Shown: positions 50,449 through 58,885, numbered from the stretch's first letter. The stretch: 64,000 nucleotides of DNA from Ktedonobacter robiniae (GCF_016587375.1 NZ_BNJG01000001.1:930001-994000), one strand, 5' to 3'. Notes: generated by a model from the letters alone, not told the origin. Program-made: numbers and translations.

Positions 50449-50985
50449 ATGCTCTCTATAAAGAAAAAAACTATGCTCTCTGTGGTACGCCTGCTGGCTG
50501 GCATACTCTTCTGCGCGGGCCTGCTCCTCTCGACGCTGCTCTGGGTAGCAAACGCACATGCTGACACAGATTCCTACTATCTCCCAGGCAATGGTGACCA
50601 GGTACAACTCCAATTAAATGGAGGAGATTTTGGCTTTGAGCAGCTCAATGACGGAAAGTTAGTGTTAACATCTGGTGCGGCAAGTCCGGTCAAGTTCACT
50701 GTTGAGGTCCTGGCTGGTGGCAAGCTCGCGTTTCGCACACCCGATGGGAAACACCTTTGCCATGATACGACTGACTCCCCCATAATTATGGAGTCGGACC
50801 TGCCCAATACTGATCCCACGTGCCAGGTTACCGCTGAAGAAACCAATGACGGATTTGGTCTCAAGGCCGACAATGATGCATATTGGCAGCTTACCTCTTA
50901 CGCCGACCGCAACGTGATAGAACCCATTGGTGAAGACCTCTCCACCCCTGATTCGACCTCGTTCATCTTCACCAAAGTCTCATAA
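50449..50985 (+). CDS. Secreted protein of unknown function
   Basis: ATG 50449 follows AAAGGA and gives 178 residues. A signal peptide ends near TLLWVANAHA (residue 37). The mature 140 residues start DTDSYYLPGNGDQVQLQLNGGDFGFEQLNDGKLVLTSG, mostly beta, with repeated short turns and two cysteines (HLCHDT, PTCQVT). The pattern of repeating strand-turn pieces resembles a beta-trefoil (ricin-like or fascin-like), but no sugar-binding motif is evident. The function is unknown; the protein may bind a ligand or polymer outside the cell. Confidence 0.6.
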   Translation: MLSIKKKTMLSVVRLLAGILFCAGLLLSTLLWVANAHADTDSYYLPGNGDQVQLQLNGGDFGFEQLNDGKLVLTSGAASPVKFTVEVLAGGKLAFRTPDGKHLCHDTTDSPIIMESDLPNTDPTCQVTAEETNDGFGLKADNDAYWQLTSYADRNVIEPIGEDLSTPDSTSFIFTKVS

Positions 50986-51080
50986 GCACCAGGGTTGTGG
51001 CTTGACATTGACATTTATAGGCGCTAACTGAGGAAAGGCCTTTATATCCAAAAGCGAACATAAGAATATGTCATAGAAAA

Positions 51081-51106
51081 GGGCCTGGATAGTAGTATCC
51101 AGGCCC
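51081..51106. terminator. Terminator between convergent genes
   Basis: GGGCCTGGATA pairs with TATCCAGGCCC across GTAG, 13 bp before the minus-strand cutA stop. Confidence 0.75.
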
Positions 51107-51119
51107 CATTTGTGTCTCC

Positions 51120-51437
51120 TTATCTCTGTGTCTCGTTCGCAATCCAATCCAGGTAGCTCTCATTCCCCACCACTATAGGGGTTGCAAGAACTTCCGGCGT
51201 ATCATATGTATGAATCTCTTTGATGGCTTTCTCTAGCTCGTCGTAGAGTTCTTTACGTGTCTTCATCGTACATACCCACTCTTCAGCCTGCTCTAGTTTT
51301 CCCTGCCACCAGTACGTACTCGTTATGGGACCGGAGACCCAACAACAGGCCGCAAGCCGCCTGGTAACTACCGCATCTGCTATTCTCTGAGCCGCCTCTT
51401 TGGAATCGATAGCGGTATACACCTGTATAAAGTCCAT
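51120..51437 (-). CDS. cutA: CutA1 family divalent-ion tolerance protein
   Basis: The 105-residue protein shows the whole CutA1 pattern: QVYTAIDSKEAAQRIADAVVTRRLAACCWVSGPITSTYWWQGKLEQAEEWVCTMKTRKELYDELEKAIKEIHTYDTPEVLATPIVVGNESYLDWI. Its strand-helix-strand ferredoxin-like fold forms a stable trimer. The conserved Tyr/Trp triad (STYWWQGK) and KTR site are intact. CutA has been tied to copper and other metal tolerance, although its biochemical role is unsettled. A tRNA-Arg gene lies upstream in the same direction. Confidence 0.95.
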   Translation of the reverse strand: MDFIQVYTAIDSKEAAQRIADAVVTRRLAACCWVSGPITSTYWWQGKLEQAEEWVCTMKTRKELYDELEKAIKEIHTYDTPEVLATPIVVGNESYLDWIANETQR

Positions 51438-51498
51438 TCATTCACTCCTAGTGACACAAATAAACCCGCTCTAAAGGCGGGTTTACAGTGATACGTTA

Positions 51499-51573
51499 TG
51501 GTGTTCCCGACTGGAATCGAACCAGCGCACACGGCTTCGGAGACCGATGCTCTATCCACTGAGCTACGGGAAC
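51499..51573 (-). tRNA. tRNA-Arg (anticodon CCG), CCA encoded
   Basis: On the minus strand GTTCCCG pairs with CGGGAAC; D arm GCTCAGTGGATAGAGC; anticodon arm TCGGT-CTCCGAA-GCCG with anticodon CCG; T arm GCTGG-TTCGATT-CCAGT. The 3' end A-CCA is encoded, unlike the tRNA-Glu and tRNA-Ser genes in this window. Its upstream gap (51574-51719) shows no gene. Confidence 0.95.
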
Positions 51574-51719
51574 AGACTTTTCACCTACAAATATACCACA
51601 AACGTCAACTGGCCTCAAGACTCTTATCAAAGCATAGCAAAATTGGCTTCCAGCCCTATCTACACCCACCTTATGCACATACGCATTTTACACAATACTA
51701 ACCATTATTACCATAAATA

Positions 51720-51749
51720 TTGACTGTTTTAACTCAAGCATACTATACT
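51720..51749 (+). promoter_or_regulatory. Promoter of comEA-comEC
   Basis: TTGACT (51720-51725), 18 bp, TATACT (51744-51749). The start would be near 51757, only about 6 nt before the possible TTG start of comEA. Confidence 0.65.
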
Positions 51750-51762
51750 CATAAAAAGTACT

Positions 51763-52692
51763 TTGATCTCTATTATTGGAAGTTGGAAGAAGGGAAGGAT
51801 TATTGCTAAGAAGCATACGACCCCATTTCCAGAGCCACTATCATCCGAGGAAAGCCAGCGCATCAATCTGGCTAAACAGATAACACAACCTTATCCAAGC
51901 ATTCCCATCTCTATATTCAAGCCTCGATCTCTCGATGAAATAACTCATATTGAGCCAACTGTTCAAGTCGCGACCCTGCCTGGATTAAATGATCCTATGC
52001 AGGAAAAAGCCCTGATTGAGATACTAGATGACCCAGAGCCAGGGCTTCCACCTGCTGGAAGTCAGCGTACACTTCCTCGCTCCGCGCTTATCCTCATATT
52101 AGGCCTGTTTCTCGCAATAGGTGTCGTCTTTTATCTCCTGTGGCAACCAGCGGCAAGCACTCCATCCTCGGCCAATAACCAGGCCATTACGACAAATACG
52201 GCACTCAAATCCACGAAGAATACGACGAACGCTCCCAGTACGGGAGGTATATTGCAGGTCTATGCCGTGGGAGCTATCAAGAATCCTGGCATTTATCGCC
52301 TGGCGGTGGGTTCGCGCGTTTATCAATTGCTCGCTGCAGCTGGCGGTCCCCTGCCGGAGGCGAACCTGGTCGCGCTTAATCTGGCCGCGCAGCTCAATGA
52401 TGGCGAAGAGGTCTATGTCGCCAAAATAGGTGAGACACCGCCCAGCAGCGCGGGTAGTTCATCCAGCGCCAAAAGTAGTACTAATACACCTACAACGGCT
52501 ACTGGTGTCCTGGTCAATATCAATACCGCCAGCACCACTGAGCTACGCCAGCAGCTCAACGTCAGTAGCACAACGGCAAACAATATCGTCAATTATCGCA
52601 CCCAACACGGCTCCTATAGCTCAGTCGACCAGTTACTCCAGGTCATCAGCGAATCCATCTACAACCGGATCAAAGGGATGGTTACGGTCTAG
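51763..52692 (+). CDS. comEA: ComEA-like DNA receptor (SLBB plus HhH)
   Basis: The frame opens at TTG 51763 (309 residues), but no ribosome site precedes it; GAAGGGAAGG sits before ATT codons at 51796-51801, which could be an unusual start, so the N-terminus is uncertain. Residues about 107-130 form a membrane helix (SALILILGLFLAIGVVFYLL), then a Thr/Ser-rich linker, an SLBB domain (LQVYAVGAIKNPGIYRLAVGSRVYQLLAAAGG), another linker and a helix-hairpin-helix pair (LVNINTASTTELRQQLNVSSTTANNIVNYRTQHG). ComEA binds double-stranded DNA at the surface during natural uptake. The long cytoplasmic N-terminus (about 100 residues) is unlike classical ComEA. Confidence 0.88.
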   Translation: MISIIGSWKKGRIIAKKHTTPFPEPLSSEESQRINLAKQITQPYPSIPISIFKPRSLDEITHIEPTVQVATLPGLNDPMQEKALIEILDDPEPGLPPAGSQRTLPRSALILILGLFLAIGVVFYLLWQPAASTPSSANNQAITTNTALKSTKNTTNAPSTGGILQVYAVGAIKNPGIYRLAVGSRVYQLLAAAGGPLPEANLVALNLAAQLNDGEEVYVAKIGETPPSSAGSSSSAKSSTNTPTTATGVLVNINTASTTELRQQLNVSSTTANNIVNYRTQHGSYSSVDQLLQVISESIYNRIKGMVTV

Positions 52693-52748
52693 TAAGGCTA
52701 GCAAGAGAGCGCACTTTGTCCAATCACACCGTGTTAGGGAGGATGGGT

Positions 52749-55307
52749 ATGGATATAAGGGAGAGAGGAGTAGGTACTGAGCTTCAGGGCATGCTGCTAG
52801 TAGTATTGGCGGGGGCGTGGCTGGCGGGTATGGTGCTGGCGAATAGCGTTGCGCTCGCGGCGGGGGTGTGGCTGGTAAGCGCGGGCGTGGCATTGCTGGT
52901 TTGTGTAGGAGATTGGCAGGAACAGCGGGTGTGTTTACTGGCTGGTATGCTGGTGTTGCTGTTTCTGGGGGCGTGGCGCTACACGGTAGAGACACCGCGT
53001 GAACAGCCACATAGCCTGGCGCACCTTGTTGGTACACGTGGGCTGCATGTGCGCGGCGAGGTCTCGGCTGAGCCGACCACGACGGGGCATAGCCGCTCGC
53101 TGCTGATAGTGGCTCACGAGGTTAGTATCACAGGCGCTGGCTGGCAGCCTGCCCAGGGCGAACTCTCGGTGGTGACGCTCGGTGATGCGATCATTGATCC
53201 GTATGGTGCTAATTATGGTGACGAAGTGGAGCTTACTGGCACGTTACAGCCGGCACCGCCAGGTCCCTCCGCCGTGGTGGCTACGATGGCCTTCCCTAGG
53301 GTTCAAGTCTCAGCGCATGGTGGGAACGCCCTGCTTGAGGCGCTTTTTACCCTGCGCGTCACACTCTCCCAGGTGCTTGCCCGCGCTCTGCCCCAGCCAG
53401 AGGCAGCTCTGCTCATTGCCATTTTCTTGAGCCTGCACACACCATCCCTGACGCTGCTTAAGGCCGACTTTAACGCGACCGGAACGGCCCACCTGGTCGC
53501 GGCCTCTGGCTTTAAGATTACCTTGCTTACGGGTCTCCTTGTACAGGTGCTCTCAAGACTATATGAAGATCGCGTTAATGGCTGGCAGGTATTGCCGGCA
53601 CAGAGACGTAAGGACTGGCGGCGCTGGCTGGTAACGCTCCTGGTGCTGGGGTGTATTAGTGGCTATACGCTGCTTAGTGGCGCGAGTCCGGCGGCACTAC
53701 GCGCGGGAATTATGGGGAGCCTCCTCTACCTTACACCTCGCCTGGGGCGACGCTATAATGTCTATACAGCCCTGGCCGCAACGGCGCTGGTAATGAGCGC
53801 GCTTGATCCATTTCTCGCCTGGAACGTTGGTTTCCAACTCTCGTTTGTGGGCACGCTGGGCATTCTGCTCCTTACACCTGCGCTGACGCGTATGCTGCAT
53901 CCCTTGCAACGCCTGCCCGGTGGTGGCTATCTCGGCGAACTCCTGGCTGTGACCCTGGCGGCACAGGTCGCGACCTTTCCGATTGTGGCAGTAACCTTCC
54001 ATGTCGTCTCGCTGGTGGCTCCCCTGGCCAATCTGCTGACTGTGCCCCTGCTGGGAACCCTGCTTGTGCTTGGCACACTCCTCTGCGCTATTGGCGTGCT
54101 TAGCCCGCTCCTACTCCAGCTCTGCGGAGAGCTGGCCTGGCCTCTTGTCCATTATGTCGCAGTGGTTATTTCCTGGTGCGCGCACCTCCCCTGGGCCGCC
54201 TTGAATGTAGGGAATGTTGATACGCTTCTGGTATGCCTCTACTACGCGCTCCTGGGTGCACTCTACTATCTATGGCCTCTCTCACAGGAAAGCATGATAA
54301 GCAAGACATCGATATCTTCAGACCAGGGAAGCAGGCAACGCAGTAGAATGCAACGCCTACCAACACGACTCAGGCTGCTTATGGCGGTGCTCATCTTGCT
54401 TGCCTGCAGTCTCTCATTATTTCAGGCCCAGGCTCAGGCCTCCACTAACCAGGCTGAGGTAACTTTTTTTAGCCTGGGATCGCCTACGCAGCCTGAGGCG
54501 GGAACGGCGATCTTTCTCAAGAGCACAGATGGGCACAACAGCCTGATTGATGGAGGACTTGATAGCGCCGGAGTTGGGCTGGCCCTGGATCGCCTTCTCT
54601 CGCCCTGGCAACACACTCTCGATACAGTAATGCTTACAGCTCCACTTCAAGATCATATTACGGGTTTACAAGACGTTGCAGCAAGATACACTATTGGAAG
54701 AGCAGTAGACGCAGGAATGCTTCACCCCAGCGCAACCTACGCCCGCTGGCGGCGTACTATAAGTGAACGCGCCATTCCCTATGTGGTGGCGCAGCAGGGA
54801 AGCATGATTCCGTCAGGTGCCAATATGCAAATCCAGGTACTCTGGCCTCTGGAGCTGCACAAGGGCAGTGATGAGGCACGCGATAACAGCTTAGTCTTAC
54901 GGTTGACCGCGCCGGGACTGAGCCTGCTCTTGCTGGGGGAGGCCGCGACCAGTAACTATGCCTTGCAGGGACTACTCGACGATATTGATCCAACGTACCT
55001 GCAAGCTGACATCGTACAGGTAGTAGGCAATGAGAACAAACCCTTTCCCCAGGCATTGGCGACCTTGCTGGCGAAGGCACAGCCAGCACAGCTCATCGTC
55101 ACGCCGGGCACACCCGGGCGGGGAGTGAATAAACAGGCATCTTCAACGAGCAGTGAGGAGTTATCTACACTTCTGTCGCGTGAGACAGGCGGCCTGTTGA
55201 GTACTCTCGCTGTACGCTTTATCGCGCAGACTGGCACATTGACGCTTCGCGACACAGGGCAGGGATGGCAGAGCTTCGCGGAGAATGATTTATTCTCTAG
55301 CTCTTGA
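52749..55307 (+). CDS. comEC: ComEC/Rec2 DNA uptake channel
   Basis: I use ATG 52749, which lies 5 nt after AGGGAGG (852 residues); ATG 52743 overlaps the site. N-terminal helices are followed by an OB-like outer domain, then the competence domain with LPQPEAALLIAIFLSLHTPSL...FNATGTAHLVAASGFKITLLTGLL and about eight further helices. It would carry single-stranded DNA across the membrane. The C-terminal region (about 570-850) has the beta-lactamase-like fold (SLIDGG...), but the zinc motif HxHxDH reads TAPLQDH. It forms an operon with comEA (57-bp gap). Confidence 0.92.
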   Translation: MDIRERGVGTELQGMLLVVLAGAWLAGMVLANSVALAAGVWLVSAGVALLVCVGDWQEQRVCLLAGMLVLLFLGAWRYTVETPREQPHSLAHLVGTRGLHVRGEVSAEPTTTGHSRSLLIVAHEVSITGAGWQPAQGELSVVTLGDAIIDPYGANYGDEVELTGTLQPAPPGPSAVVATMAFPRVQVSAHGGNALLEALFTLRVTLSQVLARALPQPEAALLIAIFLSLHTPSLTLLKADFNATGTAHLVAASGFKITLLTGLLVQVLSRLYEDRVNGWQVLPAQRRKDWRRWLVTLLVLGCISGYTLLSGASPAALRAGIMGSLLYLTPRLGRRYNVYTALAATALVMSALDPFLAWNVGFQLSFVGTLGILLLTPALTRMLHPLQRLPGGGYLGELLAVTLAAQVATFPIVAVTFHVVSLVAPLANLLTVPLLGTLLVLGTLLCAIGVLSPLLLQLCGELAWPLVHYVAVVISWCAHLPWAALNVGNVDTLLVCLYYALLGALYYLWPLSQESMISKTSISSDQGSRQRSRMQRLPTRLRLLMAVLILLACSLSLFQAQAQASTNQAEVTFFSLGSPTQPEAGTAIFLKSTDGHNSLIDGGLDSAGVGLALDRLLSPWQHTLDTVMLTAPLQDHITGLQDVAARYTIGRAVDAGMLHPSATYARWRRTISERAIPYVVAQQGSMIPSGANMQIQVLWPLELHKGSDEARDNSLVLRLTAPGLSLLLLGEAATSNYALQGLLDDIDPTYLQADIVQVVGNENKPFPQALATLLAKAQPAQLIVTPGTPGRGVNKQASSTSSEELSTLLSRETGGLLSTLAVRFIAQTGTLTLRDTGQGWQSFAENDLFSSS

Positions 55308-55358
55308 TGAAACATAGCGAACAATGACTAACCCGGCAAATAGAAGGACACGGACGAT

Positions 55359-56015
55359 ATGCGCTGTGAATATTGTGGAACCGAGATCGCGAACCATACC
55401 ACTACCTGCCCCACCTGTGGCGCACACCTTGAGCCACGTCAAAGGCGTGTTTCAGCCAGTACACAATATAATCAGCGCGAGTTTGAAGCAACGCTTAATG
55501 CCGTCGCCTCCTATGAGGAGGGCTACCAGGGACAGCCATACGAGGAGAAGATTGTCCCACCCAGGATACCAAGGACCGAGGCGCGCTCCTATGGCTATGG
55601 TCCCTCAGATCCACGCCATCGCTCCTACCCGGGACACCAGACGGCCTATACCTATGTCACCTATCAAGCCCAGCCAATCCCTACACTGCCACGCAAGAAC
55701 GATGGCGCACTCATCATCGAGATCTTCCTCTCGCTTTTCGGAGTCTTTGGTGTGGGCTGGCTTACGGCAGGCAAGACATCTGTAGGGCTAGCCTTGCTAC
55801 TTGGCAGCATCTTCATCTACTGGCCAGTTGTGATTCTGGGGACCATCTTTACCTTCGGCATTGGCCTGCTCTGCCTGGGGCCCCTGGCGATCCTGGCAAT
55901 TATTATCAACGCCATCCTGTTCAATGGCATGCTCAACCGCCAGCTCGCTCAGGCACAACACGTGGCCTATACCCAGCAGCCCCATATGCAGACGCCCCCA
56001 CCCTTCATGCATTAA
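55359..56015 (+). CDS. Zinc-ribbon membrane protein of unknown function
   Basis: ATG 55359 follows GAAGGACACGG. The 218-residue protein starts with a zinc ribbon (MRCEYCGTEIANHTTTCPTCGAHLEPRQRR), then a disordered tyrosine/proline-rich stretch (residues 30-115), then three hydrophobic segments (ALIIEIFLSLFGVFGVGWLTAG, LALLLGSIFIYWPVVILGTIF, LCLGPLAILAIIINAILFNG), with a histidine/glutamine-rich tail. This layout matches prokaryotic zinc-ribbon plus TM2-like proteins of unknown function. It is followed by a perfect palindrome. Confidence 0.7.
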   Translation: MRCEYCGTEIANHTTTCPTCGAHLEPRQRRVSASTQYNQREFEATLNAVASYEEGYQGQPYEEKIVPPRIPRTEARSYGYGPSDPRHRSYPGHQTAYTYVTYQAQPIPTLPRKNDGALIIEIFLSLFGVFGVGWLTAGKTSVGLALLLGSIFIYWPVVILGTIFTFGIGLLCLGPLAILAIIINAILFNGMLNRQLAQAQHVAYTQQPHMQTPPPFMH

Positions 56016-56083
56016 TACTACTGTCAAATGAATTGTGGAGTCCGTGCATGGCACGGACTCCACAATTCATTTGACAGTAGTAT
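56015..56083. terminator. Long palindrome filling the gap between convergent genes
   Basis: Exact 33-bp arms (56015-56047 and 56051-56083) around ATG lie between stop 56015 and the recombinase stop 56084, so they occupy the whole gap. Confidence 0.85.
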
Positions 56084-57109
56084 TTACTTGGGAAAAGCGA
56101 GGCGGCGATACTTTTCGCGGGATTCGAGCCAGGCTTCATCGGAGAGGCCCAATTTCTCGCGCAAGGCTTCGGGGGCGACGCCGGAGCGTAACTGTTCCAC
56201 GGCAAAGGTATCGCGCAACAATTGGAGAGTGACGCGCTTCTTGATCTCTGCTGCCTTGACGGCGCGCGCCAAAATGTAGTTCAGGTTACGGTCGGTGCAT
56301 TTGAAGACCTCGTCGCCCACGTGATACTGCTGCTGATAGCACCGAAAGATATTGGCGAACTCTGGTGGCAGGGGAAGGCGCCGCTCGCGGTGCTGCTTGC
56401 CAGTCGAGGCCGGGAATTGTACTGTGACCAGAGGTTCACGTGGATCGGTGAGATCGATGTGATGCAGGCGCAGGCGCATGACCTCTTCTTTCTTCAAACC
56501 AGCAAATAGCACCAGGTATACCAGGCACTGACAACGGGGATCTTCAGACGCAGCCTCTAACAGGGCATGGACCTCTTCGGCAAATAAGAGTTCGGGCAGC
56601 GGCGGAAGGGGGCGCTCCAGAGTCAGGCTGGCCGCGGGGTCCTCGCGAATCGCGTTGGCGCTCGCCAGCCAGGAGAAAAAGTTCTTTAGGAAGGTAACCC
56701 GGCGTGCCATGGTCTTGGGGGCCGCCGTATGGCCCGAGCCATATTTCAACTTTACCAGCCAGTCAGCCAGGTTCTCTTTGGAGAGACGCCCAACGGGCGT
56801 CTCTGGTCCAACGAAGTCACTAAACATCTTCAGGTCTGAGAGAAAGCACGTGACCGTATAATTTGATTTGCCACGCAACATCAATTCTTGTCGGTAGGGG
56901 ACAACGCATTCGGCCAGGCTCGACTGATCGGTTAGAGGGCTGGCCTGGCTTACCGGCGGAAAAGGTGTCTCCTCGGCGCCAGGCAGCTCCTGAAGGGCGG
57001 TAGAGTTCCCCACAGGGGTGGCTACCTGTCCATTATGGTGCGCTCTCTCCGCGTCCGCAAGAACTGCATCTCTCTGTATCTCCTGCTGCGGATCCTTCTG
57101 CATGATCAA
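56084..57109 (-). CDS. Tyrosine-recombinase-like protein lacking catalytic residues
   Basis: The 341-residue protein has an N-terminal SAM-like DNA-binding domain (VPYRQELMLRGKSNYTVTCFLSDLKMFSDFVG, LADWLVKLK, KTMARRVTFLKNFFSWLASANAI) and a C-terminal integrase fold. The box I arginine position (normally GLRxxEL) is Lys206 in AGLKKEEV. The box II HxLR reads QLLR with the His lost (Gln296) but Arg299 retained. LGH is LGL. Tyr334 in SREKYRRL remains. Enzymatic strand exchange is doubtful. About 55 proline-rich residues precede the domain. It could be a structural or regulatory XerC/D relative. Confidence 0.75.
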   Translation of the reverse strand: MIMQKDPQQEIQRDAVLADAERAHHNGQVATPVGNSTALQELPGAEETPFPPVSQASPLTDQSSLAECVVPYRQELMLRGKSNYTVTCFLSDLKMFSDFVGPETPVGRLSKENLADWLVKLKYGSGHTAAPKTMARRVTFLKNFFSWLASANAIREDPAASLTLERPLPPLPELLFAEEVHALLEAASEDPRCQCLVYLVLFAGLKKEEVMRLRLHHIDLTDPREPLVTVQFPASTGKQHRERRLPLPPEFANIFRCYQQQYHVGDEVFKCTDRNLNYILARAVKAAEIKKRVTLQLLRDTFAVEQLRSGVAPEALREKLGLSDEAWLESREKYRRLAFPK

Positions 57110-57219
57110 TCCTCACTTTTCGAGATCTTACGTCAACTGCACTCTACATTTCATTATAGCATACCTGATTGCTGCCCTTCTGAATGTAGAGGCACCAGAA
57201 AACAGGTAGAGGAATAGAT

Positions 57220-57268
57220 GGTGTGATGCACGCTGGCGGCCACAGGCTGCTGGCGTGCACCACACCTT
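57220..57268. repeat. Imperfect inverted repeat
   Basis: GGTGTGATGCACGC pairs with GCGTGCACCACACC (one mismatch) across a 21-nt loop containing GGCGGCCACAGGCTGCTG. It lies 21 bp beyond the stop of the minus-strand gene at 57289 and may terminate it. Confidence 0.5.
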
Positions 57269-57288
57269 TACCAGTTTTTTTATCCAGG

Positions 57289-57729
57289 CTACTTTTGATA
57301 ACCATATTGATCCTGGGAGCCTTTGGTGCCATAGCGATCCCGGTCACTACCCTGGCGGCTCTCCTCGCCTGGCTTAGCTAGAGGCTCTTCCAGGCCGTAG
57401 AGTGGCTCTCCGGTGGCGGTGTGCAACATATCCTGATCGCCGCACACATCATCGTTCTCTGGTCGCTCGTCCTCCGTACCCTCGGTGAGGTTGGAGTAGG
57501 GATCCTGATTATCCAGGTCGCCAAACTGGTCTTGCAGGCCATAGCCGTCTGGATCACTCTCGGCCTGGTCATTTTGATAATCGCCGTGTGGTCCCCGATA
57601 GCTGTAGCGCGCGGGATCACCCTGGGCGGGGAAGATTTCTTGATTCTCTTTCTCGATATGTGCTTCGGCTCGCTCCTGCCGCTGGCTGTTTTTATCGTTG
57701 TCCTGGCGTTCTTCAAACTGCTCTGCCAT
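57289..57729 (-). CDS. Acidic, hydrophilic orphan protein
   Basis: ATG 57729 follows GAGGAGG and gives 146 residues. Nearly the whole protein is charged and uncompacted: EQFEERQDNDKNSQRQERAEAHIEKENQE, then Tyr-, Asp- and Gln-rich segments (YSYRGPHGDYQNDQAESDPDGYGLQDQFGDL) and DRDRYGTKGSQDQYGYQK. There is no signal peptide or membrane helix. The composition resembles disordered stress or desiccation proteins and spore/aerial structures, but that is only a similarity of composition. The strong ribosome site and isolated position suggest the gene is real. Confidence 0.5.
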   Translation of the reverse strand: MAEQFEERQDNDKNSQRQERAEAHIEKENQEIFPAQGDPARYSYRGPHGDYQNDQAESDPDGYGLQDQFGDLDNQDPYSNLTEGTEDERPENDDVCGDQDMLHTATGEPLYGLEEPLAKPGEESRQGSDRDRYGTKGSQDQYGYQK

Positions 57730-57817
57730 AATGTGGCCTCCTCTACGCTGCTTTTGGACACTACAATTGCGTTTCTTTGTAGACACGCGTAAGTAGGGCG
57801 AGACGTTGACAGAGGAC

Positions 57818-57877
57818 AAAGAAGAGCGCTCACATCTCTATGAGTGGGTACTCATAGAGATGTGAGCGCTCTTCTTT
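57818..57877. repeat. Long palindrome
   Basis: Exact 28-bp arms AAAGAAGAGCGCTCACATCT onwards with loop GGGT, 89 bp upstream of the acidic orphan start. Confidence 0.75.
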
Positions 57878-57966
57878 ATGTTAGATACCACGACCAGCTA
57901 TTCCCCATTGAATGGCGGGGCATGTTATCTTAATAGGCGTTATCGGTTTTGCGCGGCAAACCCTTA

Positions 57967-58019
57967 AAAAACAATCGTGAACGCCGCCTCGCAGCGGCTA
58001 GCTCCGCTCACACGATTGA
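57967..58019 (-). terminator. Terminator of the minus-strand gene at 58060
   Basis: CAATCGTG pairs with CACGATTG, with an inner GCCGC/GCGGC hairpin; on the minus strand a TTTTTT run follows. Direct repeats of GGCAAACCCTT lie on both sides (57954-57964, 58022-58032). Confidence 0.7.
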
Positions 58020-58059
58020 AAGGCAAACCCTTGTGCCAATGGCTGAAAGGATCTATGCC

Positions 58060-58479
58060 TTACTCTTCCTCGTCGCGATCCAGATCCTCGGCGTTAAGCA
58101 GATCCTCTTCTTCCTCTTCTTCCTCGTCATACTCATCGAGATATGACAGGTCGGAATCACGAGTCGAATAGGACTCCTTGCGGATCGTGATCGTTGGATG
58201 AACGGCGGGAAAAGGTTTGAGGCCTGTTGGGTCCTGGCCGCCTTCGTAGCTCGACTCATACATGGTCGGCATACTCTCACGCACCAACACCTTATCCTCT
58301 AGAGCAGCAGCCTCAAAGCCCAGGCGACGGAGATCCATCACCATGCCAGGCCACGTATCATCGGCATCAACTGCCCACCATTCACGTCCCATATAGCGGA
58401 CGGGGCGCACACGCATAGGCCGGTTAAGATCGCCAAGGGTAGCCATGAGATTTGCACGTTTGCGCTCGGCATTTTTCAC
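58060..58479 (-). CDS. Small protein with extreme acidic tail
   Basis: GTG 58479 gives 139 residues; AAGGG lies 13 nt upstream. The first 80 residues look folded (MATLGDLNRPMRVRPVRYMGREWWAVDADDTWPGMVMDLRRLGFEAAALEDKVLVRE), with repeated aromatic and hydrophobic positions. A disordered linker leads to a run of acid residues (LDEYDEEEEEEEDLLNAEDLDRDEEE). The family is unknown. Acidic tails of this type occur in proteins that contact basic partners such as ribosomal or nucleoid proteins. No neighbour suggests a function. Confidence 0.55.
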   Translation of the reverse strand: MKNAERKRANLMATLGDLNRPMRVRPVRYMGREWWAVDADDTWPGMVMDLRRLGFEAAALEDKVLVRESMPTMYESSYEGGQDPTGLKPFPAVHPTITIRKESYSTRDSDLSYLDEYDEEEEEEEDLLNAEDLDRDEEE

Positions 58480-58705
58480 GATAAGAAACCGTCCCTTCTC
58501 TCAAATGTACAATGCTTTGTCTGCTCTCCGCCTGAATCATGGGAAGAAAAAATGATGCTTCTGATGATACATTCTTTTTCAGCCTCAGCTAGACGGAAAC
58601 AGGGTGCGTGTACCCATACCATACCACATAATCCATACCATTTGCCAACAAATACCATATTTCTATTCACCATAACATATCATCATACCTGAAACATTCC
58701 CCCCC

Positions 58706-58812
58706 GGCTCGCAAGCTCGCCTTATAGGGAGTAGTATGGTGGGGCACGGGCGGCTGCCCGCGCCACCCCAACATACCTTACCGCGAGCGCCGCAGGCGCG
58801 AGAGGTTGACAA
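58706..58812. repeat. Imperfect palindrome with both flanking motifs between divergent genes
   Basis: GGCTCGCAAGCTCGCCT (58706-58722), then imperfect arms around GGGCGGCTGCCC (about 58730-58788), then the tail GAGCGCCGCAGGCGCGAG (58795-58812). It repeats the left and right motifs of 39140-39242. Bases 58480-58705 hold no gene. Confidence 0.65.
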
Positions 58813-58885
58813 GCAAGGGGAGAGACGCGATACTAAGCAGAGCCAGAGGTAAGAGAGGGTATTTGTAACTGCAAAGGCTGAATCC

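Noticed and set aside
56084..57109. Integrated element with an integrase at its end
   Set aside because: The recombinase lacks catalytic residues, no tRNA or attachment repeat adjoins it, and the flanking genes are not phage- or plasmid-like.
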